Part shown: in pieces, positions 44,586 to 53,726 of the stretch | Position numbering within the stretch: position 1 is the stretch's first letter | Layout: the number at the start of each line of letters is the position of its first letter | Source: Mesorhizobium sp. WSM3862 | Lineage (GTDB): Bacteria; Pseudomonadota; Alphaproteobacteria; Rhizobiales; Rhizobiaceae | Reading direction: 5' to 3' | Length of the DNA: 64,000 bases | NCBI RefSeq assembly: GCF_002294985.1 | Contig: NZ_NSGE01000007.1 | Location: forward strand, 1-64,000 | The notes under the pieces: generated by a model | Told to the model about the DNA's origin: nothing | Databases searched by the model: none | What the model saw: only the letters and a program-made list of their open reading frames with translations | Program-made: the position numbers and the translations under genes

Positions 44586-44719
44586 TGCTCTTGTCCCGTT
44601 CTTGCGTTTGGTTGGGGTGACAAGGGAAACTTAGAGCCGGACCGCGCGATGGTGAGAGTTACAAGTGTGACGCGATTTGATCCGGCAGACCCGGAAGGGG
44701 GCATTGGGGCGGGCATTGC

Positions 44720-45940
44720 ATGGACTCGATGATCAATGCCGCCGGCCGCGCGCTCGCGACCGGTGATCCGCTGGGCGCCCTGAAGCGCGTCGCGCTGCGC
44801 GACGACGCCCCCGCGCTGGCGCTGCGCGGCATCGCGATGGCGCAGCTCGGCGATTTCGCCAAGGCCAAGGCGCTGCTGAAGAGCGCCGCCCGCGCCTTCA
44901 GCCCGAAAGAGGCGGTTGCGCGCGCCCGCTGCGTCGTCGCCGAGGCCGAGATCGCGCTGGTCTCGCGCGATCTCGGCTGGCCGGACAAAGCGTTGCGAGC
45001 CGCCCGCACGACACTTGCCGCGCATGGAGATCGGGTCAACGCCGCCTACGCCGGCAGCCTCGAAGCGCGCCGCCTCATCCTGATCGGTCGGCTCGACGAA
45101 GCCGAGCGGCTGCTTGCCGGCTTCGATCCGGGGCCGTTGCCGCCGGTCGCGCGCGTCGCGCATGAGCTCGCGGCCGCGGGCATCGCGGTCAGACGCCTGC
45201 GGACGAAGGCCGCGCGCGCCGCGCTCGGCCGGGCCGCGCTCGCAGCCTACGAAGCCAATATCCCGGCGCTGAAGGCGGAGGTCGAAAGCGCATCGCTGGT
45301 GCTGAACACGCCCGTCGCGCGGCTCGTGTCGAAGGGCTTGGAGACGCCGCTGCAGCTCGACGAGGTCGAGGCGCTGCTCACCTCAGGCGCCCTCGTCGTC
45401 GATGCCTGCCGCAATGTCGTGCGCATAGCCGACACGGTGGTCTCGCTGGCGACGCGGCCGGTGCTGTTTGCGCTGGCGCGAACGCTGGCCGAGGCCTGGC
45501 CCGCGGATGCGTCGCGGGAGGTGCTGCTGAAGCGCGCCTTCCGTGCCAGGCACGCCGATGAATCGCATCGTGCGCGGCTCAGGGTCGAGATGGGCCGGCT
45601 GCGCGCCGAAATGAACGCGCTGGCGGAAATCAACGCGACGGCCGCCGGTTTTGCGCTAACGCTGCTGACCGCAGCCGAAGTCGTGGTGCTGGCGCCGCCT
45701 GTCGAGGAGGAGCATGGCGCAGTGCTCGCCTTCCTCGCCGACGGCGAGTCCTGGTCGAGCTCGGCGCTGGCGATCGCGCTCGGTGCCAGCCCGCGCACCG
45801 TGCAGCGGGCGCTGGAAGCGCTTTCGGCCGACAACAAGGTGCAGACGGTCGGCCGCGGCAGGGCGCGCCGCTGGATGACGCCGCCGGTGACCGGATTCCC
45901 GACTGTCTTGTTACTCCCGGGTCCGCTGCCGAGCGACTAG
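44720..45940 (+). CDS. TPR-like and helix-turn-helix regulator
   Basis: The product has 406 residues. The N-terminal two-thirds are alpha-helical repeats of TPR type (ALALRGIAMAQLGDFAKAKALLKSAARAF and later pairs). The C-terminal 80 residues form a winged helix: AVLAFLADGESWSSSALAIALGASPRTVQRALEALSADNKVQTVGRGRARRWM. It looks like a one-component regulator whose ligand or partner binds the helical repeats. It is divergent from the DUF899 gene and followed after 31 bases by the beta-propeller gene, so it may control both. Confidence 0.75.
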   Translation: MDSMINAAGRALATGDPLGALKRVALRDDAPALALRGIAMAQLGDFAKAKALLKSAARAFSPKEAVARARCVVAEAEIALVSRDLGWPDKALRAARTTLAAHGDRVNAAYAGSLEARRLILIGRLDEAERLLAGFDPGPLPPVARVAHELAAAGIAVRRLRTKAARAALGRAALAAYEANIPALKAEVESASLVLNTPVARLVSKGLETPLQLDEVEALLTSGALVVDACRNVVRIADTVVSLATRPVLFALARTLAEAWPADASREVLLKRAFRARHADESHRARLRVEMGRLRAEMNALAEINATAAGFALTLLTAAEVVVLAPPVEEEHGAVLAFLADGESWSSSALAIALGASPRTVQRALEALSADNKVQTVGRGRARRWMTPPVTGFPTVLLLPGPLPSD

Positions 45941-45971
45941 TCTGCGGCCATTGTTCGAATGGAGATCGAAA

Positions 45972-46610
45972 ATGAAACGAGCCGCTGCCGAGATCCTGCG
46001 CGAATACGGCCCCTTTCCGGACGCCGAGCGCATCAACGGCGTCACCTATGACGGCAAGAAGGTCTGGTTCGCCACCGGCGACAAGCTGAAGGCGCTTGAC
46101 CCGGAGAGCGGCGCGATCGTGCAGTCGATCGACGTTGCCTCCGATGCCGGGACCGCCTTCGACGGCGAGCATCTCTACCAGATCGGCGAGGACCGCATCC
46201 ACAAGGTCGACCCGAAGACAGGCAAGGTCGTCGCCACCATTCCCGCCCCCGGCAACGGCGGTGACTCCGGGCTGACCTGGGCCGAGGGGTCGCTCTGGGT
46301 CGGCGAATACAGGGCCCACAAGATCCATCAGATCGATCCTGAAACGGGCAAGGTGATCCGCACCATCGAGTCGAAGCGTGTCGTCACCGGCGTCACCTGG
46401 GTCGACGGCGAGCTCTGGCATGCCACCTGGGAAGGGGAGGAGGGTGATCTCCTGTGCATCGACCCCCAGACGGGCGATGTGCTGCAGGAGCTGGCGATGC
46501 CCTCCGGCGTGTCGGGACTGGAATCCGATGGCCGCGGCTGCTTCTTCTGCGGAGGCGGCAGCAGCGGCAAGATCAAGGCCGTGCGACGTCCCGGACATGA
46601 TGGCAAGTAG
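45972..46610 (+). CDS. YncE-like / glutamine-cyclotransferase-like beta-propeller protein
   Basis: This 212-residue protein has repeats of the form VWFATGDKLKALDPESGAIVQSI, LYQIGEDRIHKVDPKTGKVVATI and IHQIDPETGKVIRTI, which are propeller blades as in PQQ-like, SMP-30 or glutaminyl-cyclase-like proteins. No signal peptide is visible, so it is probably cytoplasmic. GGAG lies before the ATG at 45972. Its function is unknown; the context is the TPR-HTH regulator. Confidence 0.75.
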   Translation: MKRAAAEILREYGPFPDAERINGVTYDGKKVWFATGDKLKALDPESGAIVQSIDVASDAGTAFDGEHLYQIGEDRIHKVDPKTGKVVATIPAPGNGGDSGLTWAEGSLWVGEYRAHKIHQIDPETGKVIRTIESKRVVTGVTWVDGELWHATWEGEEGDLLCIDPQTGDVLQELAMPSGVSGLESDGRGCFFCGGGSSGKIKAVRRPGHDGK

Positions 46611-46649
46611 CCGGCACGCCGGCGGCTTGCCGGGACGAAACAGCCGGCC

Positions 46650-47738
46650 TCAGGCCGCCTCGCGCGCGGGCCGCGCAATAGCCTTTTCGGACATCTTGGC
46701 GGCAGTCGGTCTGTCGACATGCGCCCAGGCCGGTCGCTCGAACAGGAAGGTTCCGAAGCCGGTGCGCTTGACGATGAAGTAGAGAATGACCGGGCTGATG
46801 ACCGAGACGAGCAGCACCGCGAGGCTGAGCATGCCGGTATCGGTCAGAAGGCCGCTTGCCAGCATGATCCCGCGGAAGATCGACATCGGGATGGTGAAGG
46901 CGACATAGACGACCAGCGAATGCTCGCCGAGCCAACGCAGCCATTCCATCGCGGCGAATTTCGACAGGAAACCGCCGGCGACGCAGAGCGCCACCGCGCC
47001 GGCGACGGCCAGCGTAAGATGCAGCGGCGGCCATGCCGCCAGGCCCATCTGCATGCCGACCGGCTCGACGGCGTAGCCCGGCGAGTAGACGAGCAGGCCG
47101 TTGACGATGGCCCACACGATCAGCCCGGCAGCGGCGATCGCCGGACGAGCTTGCGTCCACGCCACCAGCCGGAACACCAGCGGCGCCATGACGAAGCCGA
47201 GATAGAAGAACACGAAATAGGCGGCGAATTGCGTGAGCGCATAGCTGTCCGAATGCGGCGCCCACATCTGCAGCGCGGCGGCAGCCGAGATGACGATCCA
47301 GTGCGGCACGCCTAGCTCGCGCAGGATGCGCGCCACGAGGCCGAACACGGCCAGCATGTAGATGAACCACAGCACGCCATAGGGCTGGACGACAGCCACG
47401 GCGAGGTCGTGCAGCATGCCGGCGGGATCGCGGCTGAAGATGCCGATCTTCAGCCCGATCGAGATGACCGCCCACAGGACATAGAAATAGAGGTAGTGGA
47501 CGACGCGCCGGTCGATATAGCGCCGCCAAGGCCGGTCGATCACCTGCGACAGGAACAGCCCCGAGATCAGGAAGAATTCCGGCATCCGGAACGGGGTCGC
47601 GAAGCCGATGACATAATGCAGGAAGCCGACGCCGCCGGTATATTCGCCGGTGTTGTAGGCGGAATACATCATCACCACCAGGATGATCGAAAGACCTTTT
47701 GCCGTGTCCACCCACGGCATGCGCGTCGAATTGTTCAT
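46650..47738 (-). CDS. Acyltransferase-3 (OafA/OpgC-like) membrane protein
   Basis: This 362-residue integral membrane protein has about ten helices. The start MNNSTRMPWVDTAKGLSIILVVMMY carries the WVDTAKG motif and early helix of the acyltransferase-3 family; FRMPEFFLISGLFLS matches the conserved FF-x-SG region. Members acylate sugars of polysaccharides or glucans. The ATG at 47738 is preferred by homology of the start; in-frame codons upstream could add 10 or more residues. The C-terminal 30 residues are hydrophilic. Confidence 0.82.
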   Translation of the reverse strand: MNNSTRMPWVDTAKGLSIILVVMMYSAYNTGEYTGGVGFLHYVIGFATPFRMPEFFLISGLFLSQVIDRPWRRYIDRRVVHYLYFYVLWAVISIGLKIGIFSRDPAGMLHDLAVAVVQPYGVLWFIYMLAVFGLVARILRELGVPHWIVISAAAALQMWAPHSDSYALTQFAAYFVFFYLGFVMAPLVFRLVAWTQARPAIAAAGLIVWAIVNGLLVYSPGYAVEPVGMQMGLAAWPPLHLTLAVAGAVALCVAGGFLSKFAAMEWLRWLGEHSLVVYVAFTIPMSIFRGIMLASGLLTDTGMLSLAVLLVSVISPVILYFIVKRTGFGTFLFERPAWAHVDRPTAAKMSEKAIARPAREAA

Positions 47739-47851
47739 GAAAAACCCCGCAAAGGCACCCAGCGCCATAGTACCGGACAGGCGCGTCTCTAGCAGCATGA
47801 AGCTTCGGATATCGTAAACGCGGCGCTGTCGGGCTGGAGCTCGGAGCCGGG

Positions 47852-49084
47852 TCAGCGGCTGGTCTCTCGCATCGCCACCGCCACGATTACACCCGAGAGG
47901 AAGGTCAGCGCCGCGATCGCCGCGATCGCCGCGGCGAAGCCGAAGAAGTCGGCGATGAGGCCCGCCGACAGCGCTCCGATTGCGTAGCCGAGATCGCGCC
48001 AGAAGCGATAGACGCTGAGCGAGCGCGCCCGCCAGGACGGATGCGATGCGTCCGATACCGCCGCGATCAGGCTCGGATAGACCATCGCCGTGCCCAGGCC
48101 GAGCAAGAGGCTCGCCAGCAGCCACCAGCCGAAGTTGCGCGTCATGGCGGTGAGCAGAAGGCCGGCAGCCTGCACCCACATGCCGGCGACGATCAGGCCC
48201 TTGCGGCCCCAACGGTCGCTCAATGGCCCGGTTGCGACCTGTAAGACGCCCCAGACGGCGGGATAGACCGCCTTGAGGATGCCGATGCGCTCGACGCCGA
48301 GCCCGTTGGCGACGAAGAAGAGCGGAAAAAGCCCCCAGCTCATGCCGTCGTTCAGATTGTTGACCAGGCCCGCCTGCGAGGCCGCGAACAAATTGCGGTC
48401 CCGGAAAGAGGTCAGCATGAAGATCTCGCGAAAGCCGAGCGGGGAGACGGCTTTCGGATGGTTGGCCAGTTCCAGCCGCACATGTTCGCGCGTGTCGCGC
48501 ACCAGAAGGATCGACAGAGCGGCACCCAGGATCGCATAGCCGAGGCCGAGATAGATCGGCACCGGGCGCAGCCCGTACGGGCCGGCCAGATAGCCGGTCA
48601 GAAAAGCGGTGACGCCGACGGCGAGGTAGCCGGCGAACTCGTTGAGGCCGACGGCGAGCCCGCGCGATTTCGGCCCGACCAGATCGACCTTCATGATGAC
48701 GGTCATCGACCAGGCAAGTCCCTGGTTGATGCCGAGCAGCGCGTTGGCGGCAATGATCCACCCCCAACTCGGCGCCCAGATGATCATGAAGGGCACCGGG
48801 AGGCCGAACAGCCAGCCGAGGATCAGCACGCGCTTGCGACCCCATGTGTCGGCAAGCTGGCCGGAGACGAGATTGGCGCAGGCCTTGACCACGCCGAAGC
48901 TGACGATGAAGGAGGTGACGAGCGTCGTGGAAGCAACATGGAATTCCTCCGCGCCGATAAGCGGCACGACGGTTCGCTCGATGCCGACCATGCCGCCGAC
49001 AAAGGCGTTGATCAGCACCAGCAGCGCGAACTGTTTCCAGTTGACCTTGAGGCCGAGCGCGACGGCAGGCGCCGCTGCGCTCAC
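47852..49084 (-). CDS. MFS transporter
   Basis: This 410-residue major facilitator has twelve predicted helices, motif A-like GQLADTWGRKRVLILGW between helices 2 and 3 and its repeat SDRWGRKGLIVAG in the second half. The GTG start at 49084 overlaps the MBL gene stop (GTGA), so the two are coupled. In the sulfide-response context it could export sulfite, thiosulfate or a thiol compound; this is inference from neighbours only. Confidence 0.87.
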   Translation of the reverse strand: MSAAAPAVALGLKVNWKQFALLVLINAFVGGMVGIERTVVPLIGAEEFHVASTTLVTSFIVSFGVVKACANLVSGQLADTWGRKRVLILGWLFGLPVPFMIIWAPSWGWIIAANALLGINQGLAWSMTVIMKVDLVGPKSRGLAVGLNEFAGYLAVGVTAFLTGYLAGPYGLRPVPIYLGLGYAILGAALSILLVRDTREHVRLELANHPKAVSPLGFREIFMLTSFRDRNLFAASQAGLVNNLNDGMSWGLFPLFFVANGLGVERIGILKAVYPAVWGVLQVATGPLSDRWGRKGLIVAGMWVQAAGLLLTAMTRNFGWWLLASLLLGLGTAMVYPSLIAAVSDASHPSWRARSLSVYRFWRDLGYAIGALSAGLIADFFGFAAAIAAIAALTFLSGVIVAVAMRETSR

Positions 49085-49812
49085 GATCGCGATCCGGCGT
49101 TGGCGGCGCGGTTCCGGGCCGCGTCCGGCGGCGGGGGAGGGATGTCGGCGGTCATGGCGGCGATGAACTGGCCCTCGTCCTCGATGCGGAAGGCCTTGTT
49201 GAAGCGCCGCTCGAAGCCGATGGTCGATGTCGGCTTGCCGCTGAGCGAGCGGCCGCACACCGAGCCGGAATAGGCGCCCGGCAGCACCTCGATGTGATCG
49301 GGCAATTCCTTCAGCCGGCGCACGCTGGCATAGAGCGCGCGGGCTCCGTCCTCGGCGCTCGAAGCAAGCTCGGTGCGACCGAGATCGCCAACCATCAGCG
49401 TGTGACCGGTGAGTACGAACCAGGGTTCGGTCGATCGCGTTCGGTCGGTGACTAAAAGGCTCAGATGCTCCGGCGTGTGGCCGGGCGTGTGCATGACGGT
49501 CGCCGTCACATTGCCGAGCTCCAGCACCTCGCCATCCTTCACGGGACGGAACGGGAAGCCCGCCTCGGCGCCTTCGAACAGCACGTATTCGGCGCCCGTC
49601 GCTTCGGCGAGCGCACGGCCTGCCGAGATATGGTCGGCGTGGATATGCGTGTCGACGACATATAGGATGCGCATGCCTGTCGCGCGCGCCGCCTCGATAT
49701 AGGGCGCGATCTCGCCGACCGGATCGACCACGGCAGCAGACGCCTTGCCGCCGCAGCCGAACAAATAGGACGCGGCGACCGGGTCGGTATGCAGGAACTG
49801 CCTGAGAATCAT
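49081..49812 (-). CDS. Metallo-beta-lactamase-fold hydrolase, persulfide dioxygenase (ETHE1/Blh)-like
   Basis: This 243-residue MBL-fold protein has the metal motif THIHADH, HTPGHTPEH and the Asp in MVGDLGRTEL, followed by AYSGSVCGRSLSGKPTSTIGFERRFN, typical of ETHE1/Blh-type persulfide dioxygenases. It would oxidise glutathione persulfide to sulfite. The start ATG at 49812 has GGAGGGAAAGCG before it; the upstream ATG lacks this. It is divergent from an ArsR-rhodanese regulator, the usual partner, with a 24-bp palindrome between. Confidence 0.87.
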   Translation of the reverse strand: MILRQFLHTDPVAASYLFGCGGKASAAVVDPVGEIAPYIEAARATGMRILYVVDTHIHADHISAGRALAEATGAEYVLFEGAEAGFPFRPVKDGEVLELGNVTATVMHTPGHTPEHLSLLVTDRTRSTEPWFVLTGHTLMVGDLGRTELASSAEDGARALYASVRRLKELPDHIEVLPGAYSGSVCGRSLSGKPTSTIGFERRFNKAFRIEDEGQFIAAMTADIPPPPPDAARNRAANAGSRS

Positions 49813-49866
49813 CGCTTTCCCTCCGGGCAACTGCGGGTCGCTTGGCTTGACGGCAGGTCGAAACCA

Positions 49867-49890
49867 TCATTCAATAATTACATTGAATGA
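49867..49890. promoter_or_regulatory. 24-bp palindromic operator between MBL and ArsR genes
   Basis: Arms TCATTCAAT (49867-49875) and ATTGAATGA (49882-49890) are exact reverse complements around a six-base AT-rich centre (AATTAC). It lies 55 bases from the MBL start and 22 from the ArsR start. The symmetry, AT-rich centre and divergent placement fit binding by the ArsR-type product, as for BigR/SqrR-like regulators. Confidence 0.75.
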
Positions 49891-49911
49891 CGATGGGTCG
49901 CAGAAAGGTCG

Positions 49912-50577
49912 ATGTCAATCCGCAATCCGAAGCTGGCGCTGTACGAACAGTTCGCGATCGTCGCCAAGGCGCTCGGCAATCCGTTGCGCCTGGAACTGAT
50001 CGAGCATTTGGCGCAAGGCTCGCGCAGCGTCGAGGCGCTTGCTGCGAAGCTCGGCCAGCCGATCGCCAACATCTCCCAGCATCTGCAGGCGCTGCGCCGC
50101 GCCGGCATCGTCTCGGCCGAACGCGACGGCAAATACGTGCGCTATTCGCTGAGCGATGCGAGCGTGCTGTCGGCCTTTGCCGCGGTGCGCGGCATTGCCG
50201 AGCGGCAGCTTGCTGAGGTCGATCGCATTGTGCGCGACTGTTTCGAGGCACGTGACGACATACAGCCGGTCACGCGCGGCGAGCTTCAGGCGCTGATGCG
50301 CGACGGGCTGGTGACGCTGATCGACGTGCGCCCGGCGGACGAGTTCGCGCTCGGCCACGTGCCCGGCGCGGTCAATGTTCCCCTCGGAGAAGTCAAGGCC
50401 TGGTCCCAGGGTGCCGACCCCGGCCGGGAAATCGTCGCCTACTGCCGCGGCCCATGGTGCGTGATGTCCTTCGAGGCGGTGGCCGCGCTGCGCTCGCTTG
50501 GCCATTCCGTGCGCCGCCTCGAGGACGGCATGCCGGAATGGAAAGCCGCTGGCCTTCCGGTAGAAATGGCGGCCTGA
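49912..50577 (+). CDS. ArsR-family regulator with C-terminal rhodanese domain
   Basis: The 221-residue protein has an ArsR winged helix (about 5-95: LGNPLRLELIEHLAQGSRSVEALAAKLGQPIANISQHLQALRRAGIV) and a rhodanese domain (about 120-215) with VTLIDVRPADEFALGHVPGAVNVPLGEV and active-site loop YCRGPWCVMS. Such fusions act as sulfide/persulfide-responsive repressors in which the rhodanese cysteine carries sulfane sulfur. The ATG at 49912 is used. It is divergent from the MBL/MFS pair and likely represses it. Confidence 0.87.
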   Translation: MSIRNPKLALYEQFAIVAKALGNPLRLELIEHLAQGSRSVEALAAKLGQPIANISQHLQALRRAGIVSAERDGKYVRYSLSDASVLSAFAAVRGIAERQLAEVDRIVRDCFEARDDIQPVTRGELQALMRDGLVTLIDVRPADEFALGHVPGAVNVPLGEVKAWSQGADPGREIVAYCRGPWCVMSFEAVAALRSLGHSVRRLEDGMPEWKAAGLPVEMAA

Positions 50578-50862
50578 CGGTGTCGCTAACAAATGCATGT
50601 CGCCCAAAAATGGGCAGCGGTTCTGGGGCAAGAGGCGCGAGCAAGTTTTGGGCTCGCAGCCGACGCAAATTGGGCGTATCGTGACATATCGTCGGTTGCT
50701 AATAAATGAGCCGGCGACTGAGAGCGCAAGACTCCCGCACCGGACTGGGCGCTAGCATCCACACCACTCGTCGCGCCCACAAGACCACCTGCCTCTGTCG
50801 AAACCTCTTTTGCTCGGTTCCGGCCAGAATTGCCCTTCGCAATTCGGAATGGGAGCGTTCAA

Positions 50863-50949
50863 ATGCAGCAGATCACGCAAACCCCTCGACGTTTCCTAGC
50901 CGGTGCTGCCCTGGCAGGCGCTGCCGGTGTCGTCGTCCTTAAGATGTGA
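50863..50949 (+). pseudogene. Truncated Tat leader, remnant of a third binding-protein gene
   Basis: An ATG frame of 28 codons encodes QTPRRFLAGAALAGAAGVVV and then stops at TGA. The RR-F and AGAA pattern copies the Tat signal of the protein at 52138 (NRRHFMAGAAAAGASAL). No mature domain follows. The surrounding 50578-51072 (495 bases) shows no other gene. It is best read as what is left of a third paralog after deletion; a genuine tiny exported peptide is the less likely alternative. Confidence 0.5.
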
Positions 50950-51072
50950 GCAACAGGCAAGCCCCGAGCCCGCCATGCAGGCATGGCCGACACTCGGGCT
51001 TGTGGAGAACACAGCATCCACGGGTCAGCGTTCTCGGTGTCGCACTGGCCAGCATCTGGAAGGGAGGTTCCC

Positions 51073-52092
51073 ATGCATACCGTATATCCCGGACGGTTCA
51101 GCCGACGGAGGTTCCTGCGTGGGATTACGCTGGCGGGGACGGCGGGGCTTCTGGGCTGGCACCCCAGGCGCGCCGCTGCGGAGCCACCGCCTGAGACGAG
51201 GCGGATCCGGCTCGTCCGGATTCCCAGCATCTGTCAGGCCCCCCAGTATGTAGCCGAAGAACTGTTGCGCAGCGAAGGGTTCACCGAGGTGCACTACCTC
51301 CAAAGAGAGGGGACGGCAGACATCGCGCCGGCCCTCGCCTCCGGTGAAGCCGACCTCAGTGCGCATTTCGCCGCCCCGCTCCTTCTCCGCCTGGAGGCGG
51401 GGGATCCCATCGTCATCCTGGCAGGCCTCCACGTCGGCTGCTTTGAACTGTTCGGGACCGATCGCATCCAGTCGATCCGCGATCTCAAGGGGAAGACCGT
51501 GGCCGTGCCAGCGCTAGATTCCAGCCGATACGTCTTTCTCGCCACTATGACGGCGTATGTCGGCCTCGACCTCCATAAGGACATACACTTCGTCATGCAT
51601 CCGGGACCCGAGTCCATCCGGCTCCTGAGTGAGGGGAAGATCGATGCCTATTTGGGCTTTCCCCCCGAACCGCAGGAGATGCGGGAGCAGCAGATCGGCC
51701 ATGTGGTGATCAGCAGCACCGTGGACCGGCCCTGGTCGCAATACTTCTGTTGCATGTTGGCTGGGCAGCGGGAGTTCGTCCGTACGCATCCGGTGGCCAC
51801 CAAACGCGCCCTCCGCGCCATCTTGAAAGCGGCGGATTTCTGCGCCAGCGAGCCAGAGCAGTCCGCCCAGTTCTTGGTGCAGGAGGGCTATACTAAGCGC
51901 TATGACCATGCCCTCCAGGTCATGAAGGCGATCCCCTACGGTTGGCGTGAGTATAGCGCTGAGGACACCCTGCGTTTCTACGCCCTGCGTCTCCACGAGG
52001 TCGGGATGCTGAAGAGCACCCCCCAGAAGCTGTTGGCCCAAGGCACCGACTGGCGTTTCTTCAACGAACTGAAGCACGAGCTGAGGACCTGA
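51073..52092 (+). CDS. Tat-exported NMT1/SsuA-like substrate-binding protein (first copy)
   Basis: This 339-residue protein has a Tat-type leader (SRRRFLRGITLAGTAGLLG) and a binding-protein fold: ASGEADLSAHFAAPLLLRLEAG, ILAGLHVGCFELFG, DLKGKTVAVPAL and RPWSQYFCCMLAGQ. The last motif is shared with the next gene; the two are clearly paralogous along their whole length. No ABC permease or ATPase is nearby, so it may be a ligand sensor or scavenger rather than a transporter part. Codon use looks different from neighbours, with less third-position C/G regularity. The ATG at 51073 follows AGGGAGG. Confidence 0.82.
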   Translation: MHTVYPGRFSRRRFLRGITLAGTAGLLGWHPRRAAAEPPPETRRIRLVRIPSICQAPQYVAEELLRSEGFTEVHYLQREGTADIAPALASGEADLSAHFAAPLLLRLEAGDPIVILAGLHVGCFELFGTDRIQSIRDLKGKTVAVPALDSSRYVFLATMTAYVGLDLHKDIHFVMHPGPESIRLLSEGKIDAYLGFPPEPQEMREQQIGHVVISSTVDRPWSQYFCCMLAGQREFVRTHPVATKRALRAILKAADFCASEPEQSAQFLVQEGYTKRYDHALQVMKAIPYGWREYSAEDTLRFYALRLHEVGMLKSTPQKLLAQGTDWRFFNELKHELRT

Positions 52093-52137
52093 CTAGGCGG
52101 CCAGCGCCTGCCCATTTTCCACGCGAGGGAGAACCCC

Positions 52138-53145
52138 ATGCAAATCATCCAGAACCGTCGCCACTTCATGGCCGGAGCTGCGGCAGCAGGCGCTTCAGCT
52201 CTCATCGGCGCAACGACTGACGCTTGGGCCGAGGCACCCCCTGAAACGACCTCCGTTCGCTTGCCGCGGTGGATCGATGGCGCCTACTGCTGGGCAGGGA
52301 TGTACCTGGCCGGAGAGTTCCTCAAAGCGGAGGGCTTCACCGACATCCGCTACGTACAGGGCGACGAGAAAGTCGATCAGGCGGTGTGGATTGCACGCGG
52401 CGACACGGATTTCAGCATGAACTACGCGCCGGTCCATGTCGCATCGATCGACGCGGGCGTGCCAATCAGGGTACTTGGCGGTCTGCATTCCGGGTGCCTC
52501 GAGCTGATCGCCAACGACAGCATCCAAGGCATCCCGGATCTCAAGGGCAAACGGGTAGGCATGCATGACATCCATGCGCCGTCGCGCGTGCTGGTCGCCC
52601 TGATGGCCGCCTATATTGGCCTGGATCCCGTCAACGACATCGAATGGGTCGAGGAAAGCAAGCCGGTGGAAGCCTTCGCCGACGGAAAGTTCGATGCATA
52701 TCTCTTCACGCCTCCGGAGACGCAGCAACTGCGCGCCAAGAAAATCGGCCACACGATCCTCAACACGACCCTTGATCGCCCTTGGTCGCAGCACTTCTGC
52801 TGCATGACCTCGGCCGCTGCGGACTACGTGAGCAGATACCCGGTGGCGACCAAGCGCGTGCTCAGGGCCATCCTCAAGGGCGCCGACCTATGCATTTCGG
52901 ACCCCGCATGGAGTGCAGCGCAAATGGTCGATCGAGGTTTCGTCCCCAGCTACGAAATCGCCCTGCAAACGCTGAGCGACACGCGGTACGACGTATGGCG
53001 GGACTACGATGCCGAAGCCTCGATGCGCTTCTACGCGTTGCGCATGCAGGAGACGGGCATGATCAAGTCGAGCCCACAGCAGATCATCGCCGAGGGAACA
53101 GACTGGCGATTCCTGGAGCAGCTGAAGCGCGAGCTCAAGACGTGA
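52138..53145 (+). CDS. Tat-exported NMT1/SsuA-like substrate-binding protein (second copy)
   Basis: This 335-residue paralog of the previous product has Tat leader NRRHFMAGAAAAGASAL, then AYCWAGMYLAGEFLKAEGFTD, GDTDFSMNYAPVHVASIDAG, LGGLHSGCLELIANDSIQGI, DLKGKRVGMHD and RPWSQHFCCMTS. Tat export suggests folding in the cytoplasm, perhaps with a bound cofactor. Its stop overlaps the SCO gene start (GTGA), tying it to the copper/thiol protein and the kinase downstream rather than to a transporter. Confidence 0.83.
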   Translation: MQIIQNRRHFMAGAAAAGASALIGATTDAWAEAPPETTSVRLPRWIDGAYCWAGMYLAGEFLKAEGFTDIRYVQGDEKVDQAVWIARGDTDFSMNYAPVHVASIDAGVPIRVLGGLHSGCLELIANDSIQGIPDLKGKRVGMHDIHAPSRVLVALMAAYIGLDPVNDIEWVEESKPVEAFADGKFDAYLFTPPETQQLRAKKIGHTILNTTLDRPWSQHFCCMTSAAADYVSRYPVATKRVLRAILKGADLCISDPAWSAAQMVDRGFVPSYEIALQTLSDTRYDVWRDYDAEASMRFYALRMQETGMIKSSPQQIIAEGTDWRFLEQLKRELKT

Positions 53146-53726
53146 GCGTATTGGCGGCCCGTATCTTGCTGCTGGCGCTGATGGCCGGGCCAGCGCAGGC
53201 GCATGATGCGCAGCACGATGAGCGATTGCCGGCAATCGGACCGGCTCCAGACTTTACGCTGACGTCGCAGGACCGGGAGCGCGTCTCGCTGCACGACTTT
53301 CGCGGCAGGGTGATCGCCATTGCATTCATCTATACGCACTGTACCGACGTCTGTCCCATGCTGACCGCCCAGATGGCCAGCGTGCAGGAAAAGTTGGGTA
53401 GTGCGTTCGGACCCAAGATCGCCTTCATTTCGATCACCGTCGACCCGAAGCGCGATACGCCCGATGTTTTGAAGCAATATGCGCAGAATTTTGGCGCCGA
53501 TCTGAAGGGCTGGTCGTTTCTTACCGGCGATCCGGCGACTGTCCATGAGGTTGGACGGAAATATGGGGTCTTCGCGAAGCAGGCGGCGAATGGTGATGTC
53601 GACCATACCTTGTTGACCTCGCTCGTAGACCCGAATGGCATCTTGCGAGTACAATATCTTGGCGTCCGGTTCGACTTGGAGGAGTTCCGGAGTGACCTTC
53701 TCGGCCTCTTGGACGAAACCAAATAG
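53142..53726 (+). CDS. SCO1/SenC family copper-binding thioredoxin-fold protein
   Basis: This 194-residue protein has a short signal or anchor segment (about residues 3-21) and a mature thioredoxin fold. The copper site is visible: Cys pair in THCTDVCPM (CxxxCP) and His in DVDHTLL. Related proteins deliver Cu to cytochrome oxidase CuA or act in redox signalling. The GTG start overlaps the preceding stop (GTGA); the longer upstream frame is antisense-like DNA of the binding protein. No oxidase genes are near, which favours a sensing or redox role with the neighbours. Confidence 0.85.
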   Translation: MSVLAARILLLALMAGPAQAHDAQHDERLPAIGPAPDFTLTSQDRERVSLHDFRGRVIAIAFIYTHCTDVCPMLTAQMASVQEKLGSAFGPKIAFISITVDPKRDTPDVLKQYAQNFGADLKGWSFLTGDPATVHEVGRKYGVFAKQAANGDVDHTLLTSLVDPNGILRVQYLGVRFDLEEFRSDLLGLLDETK

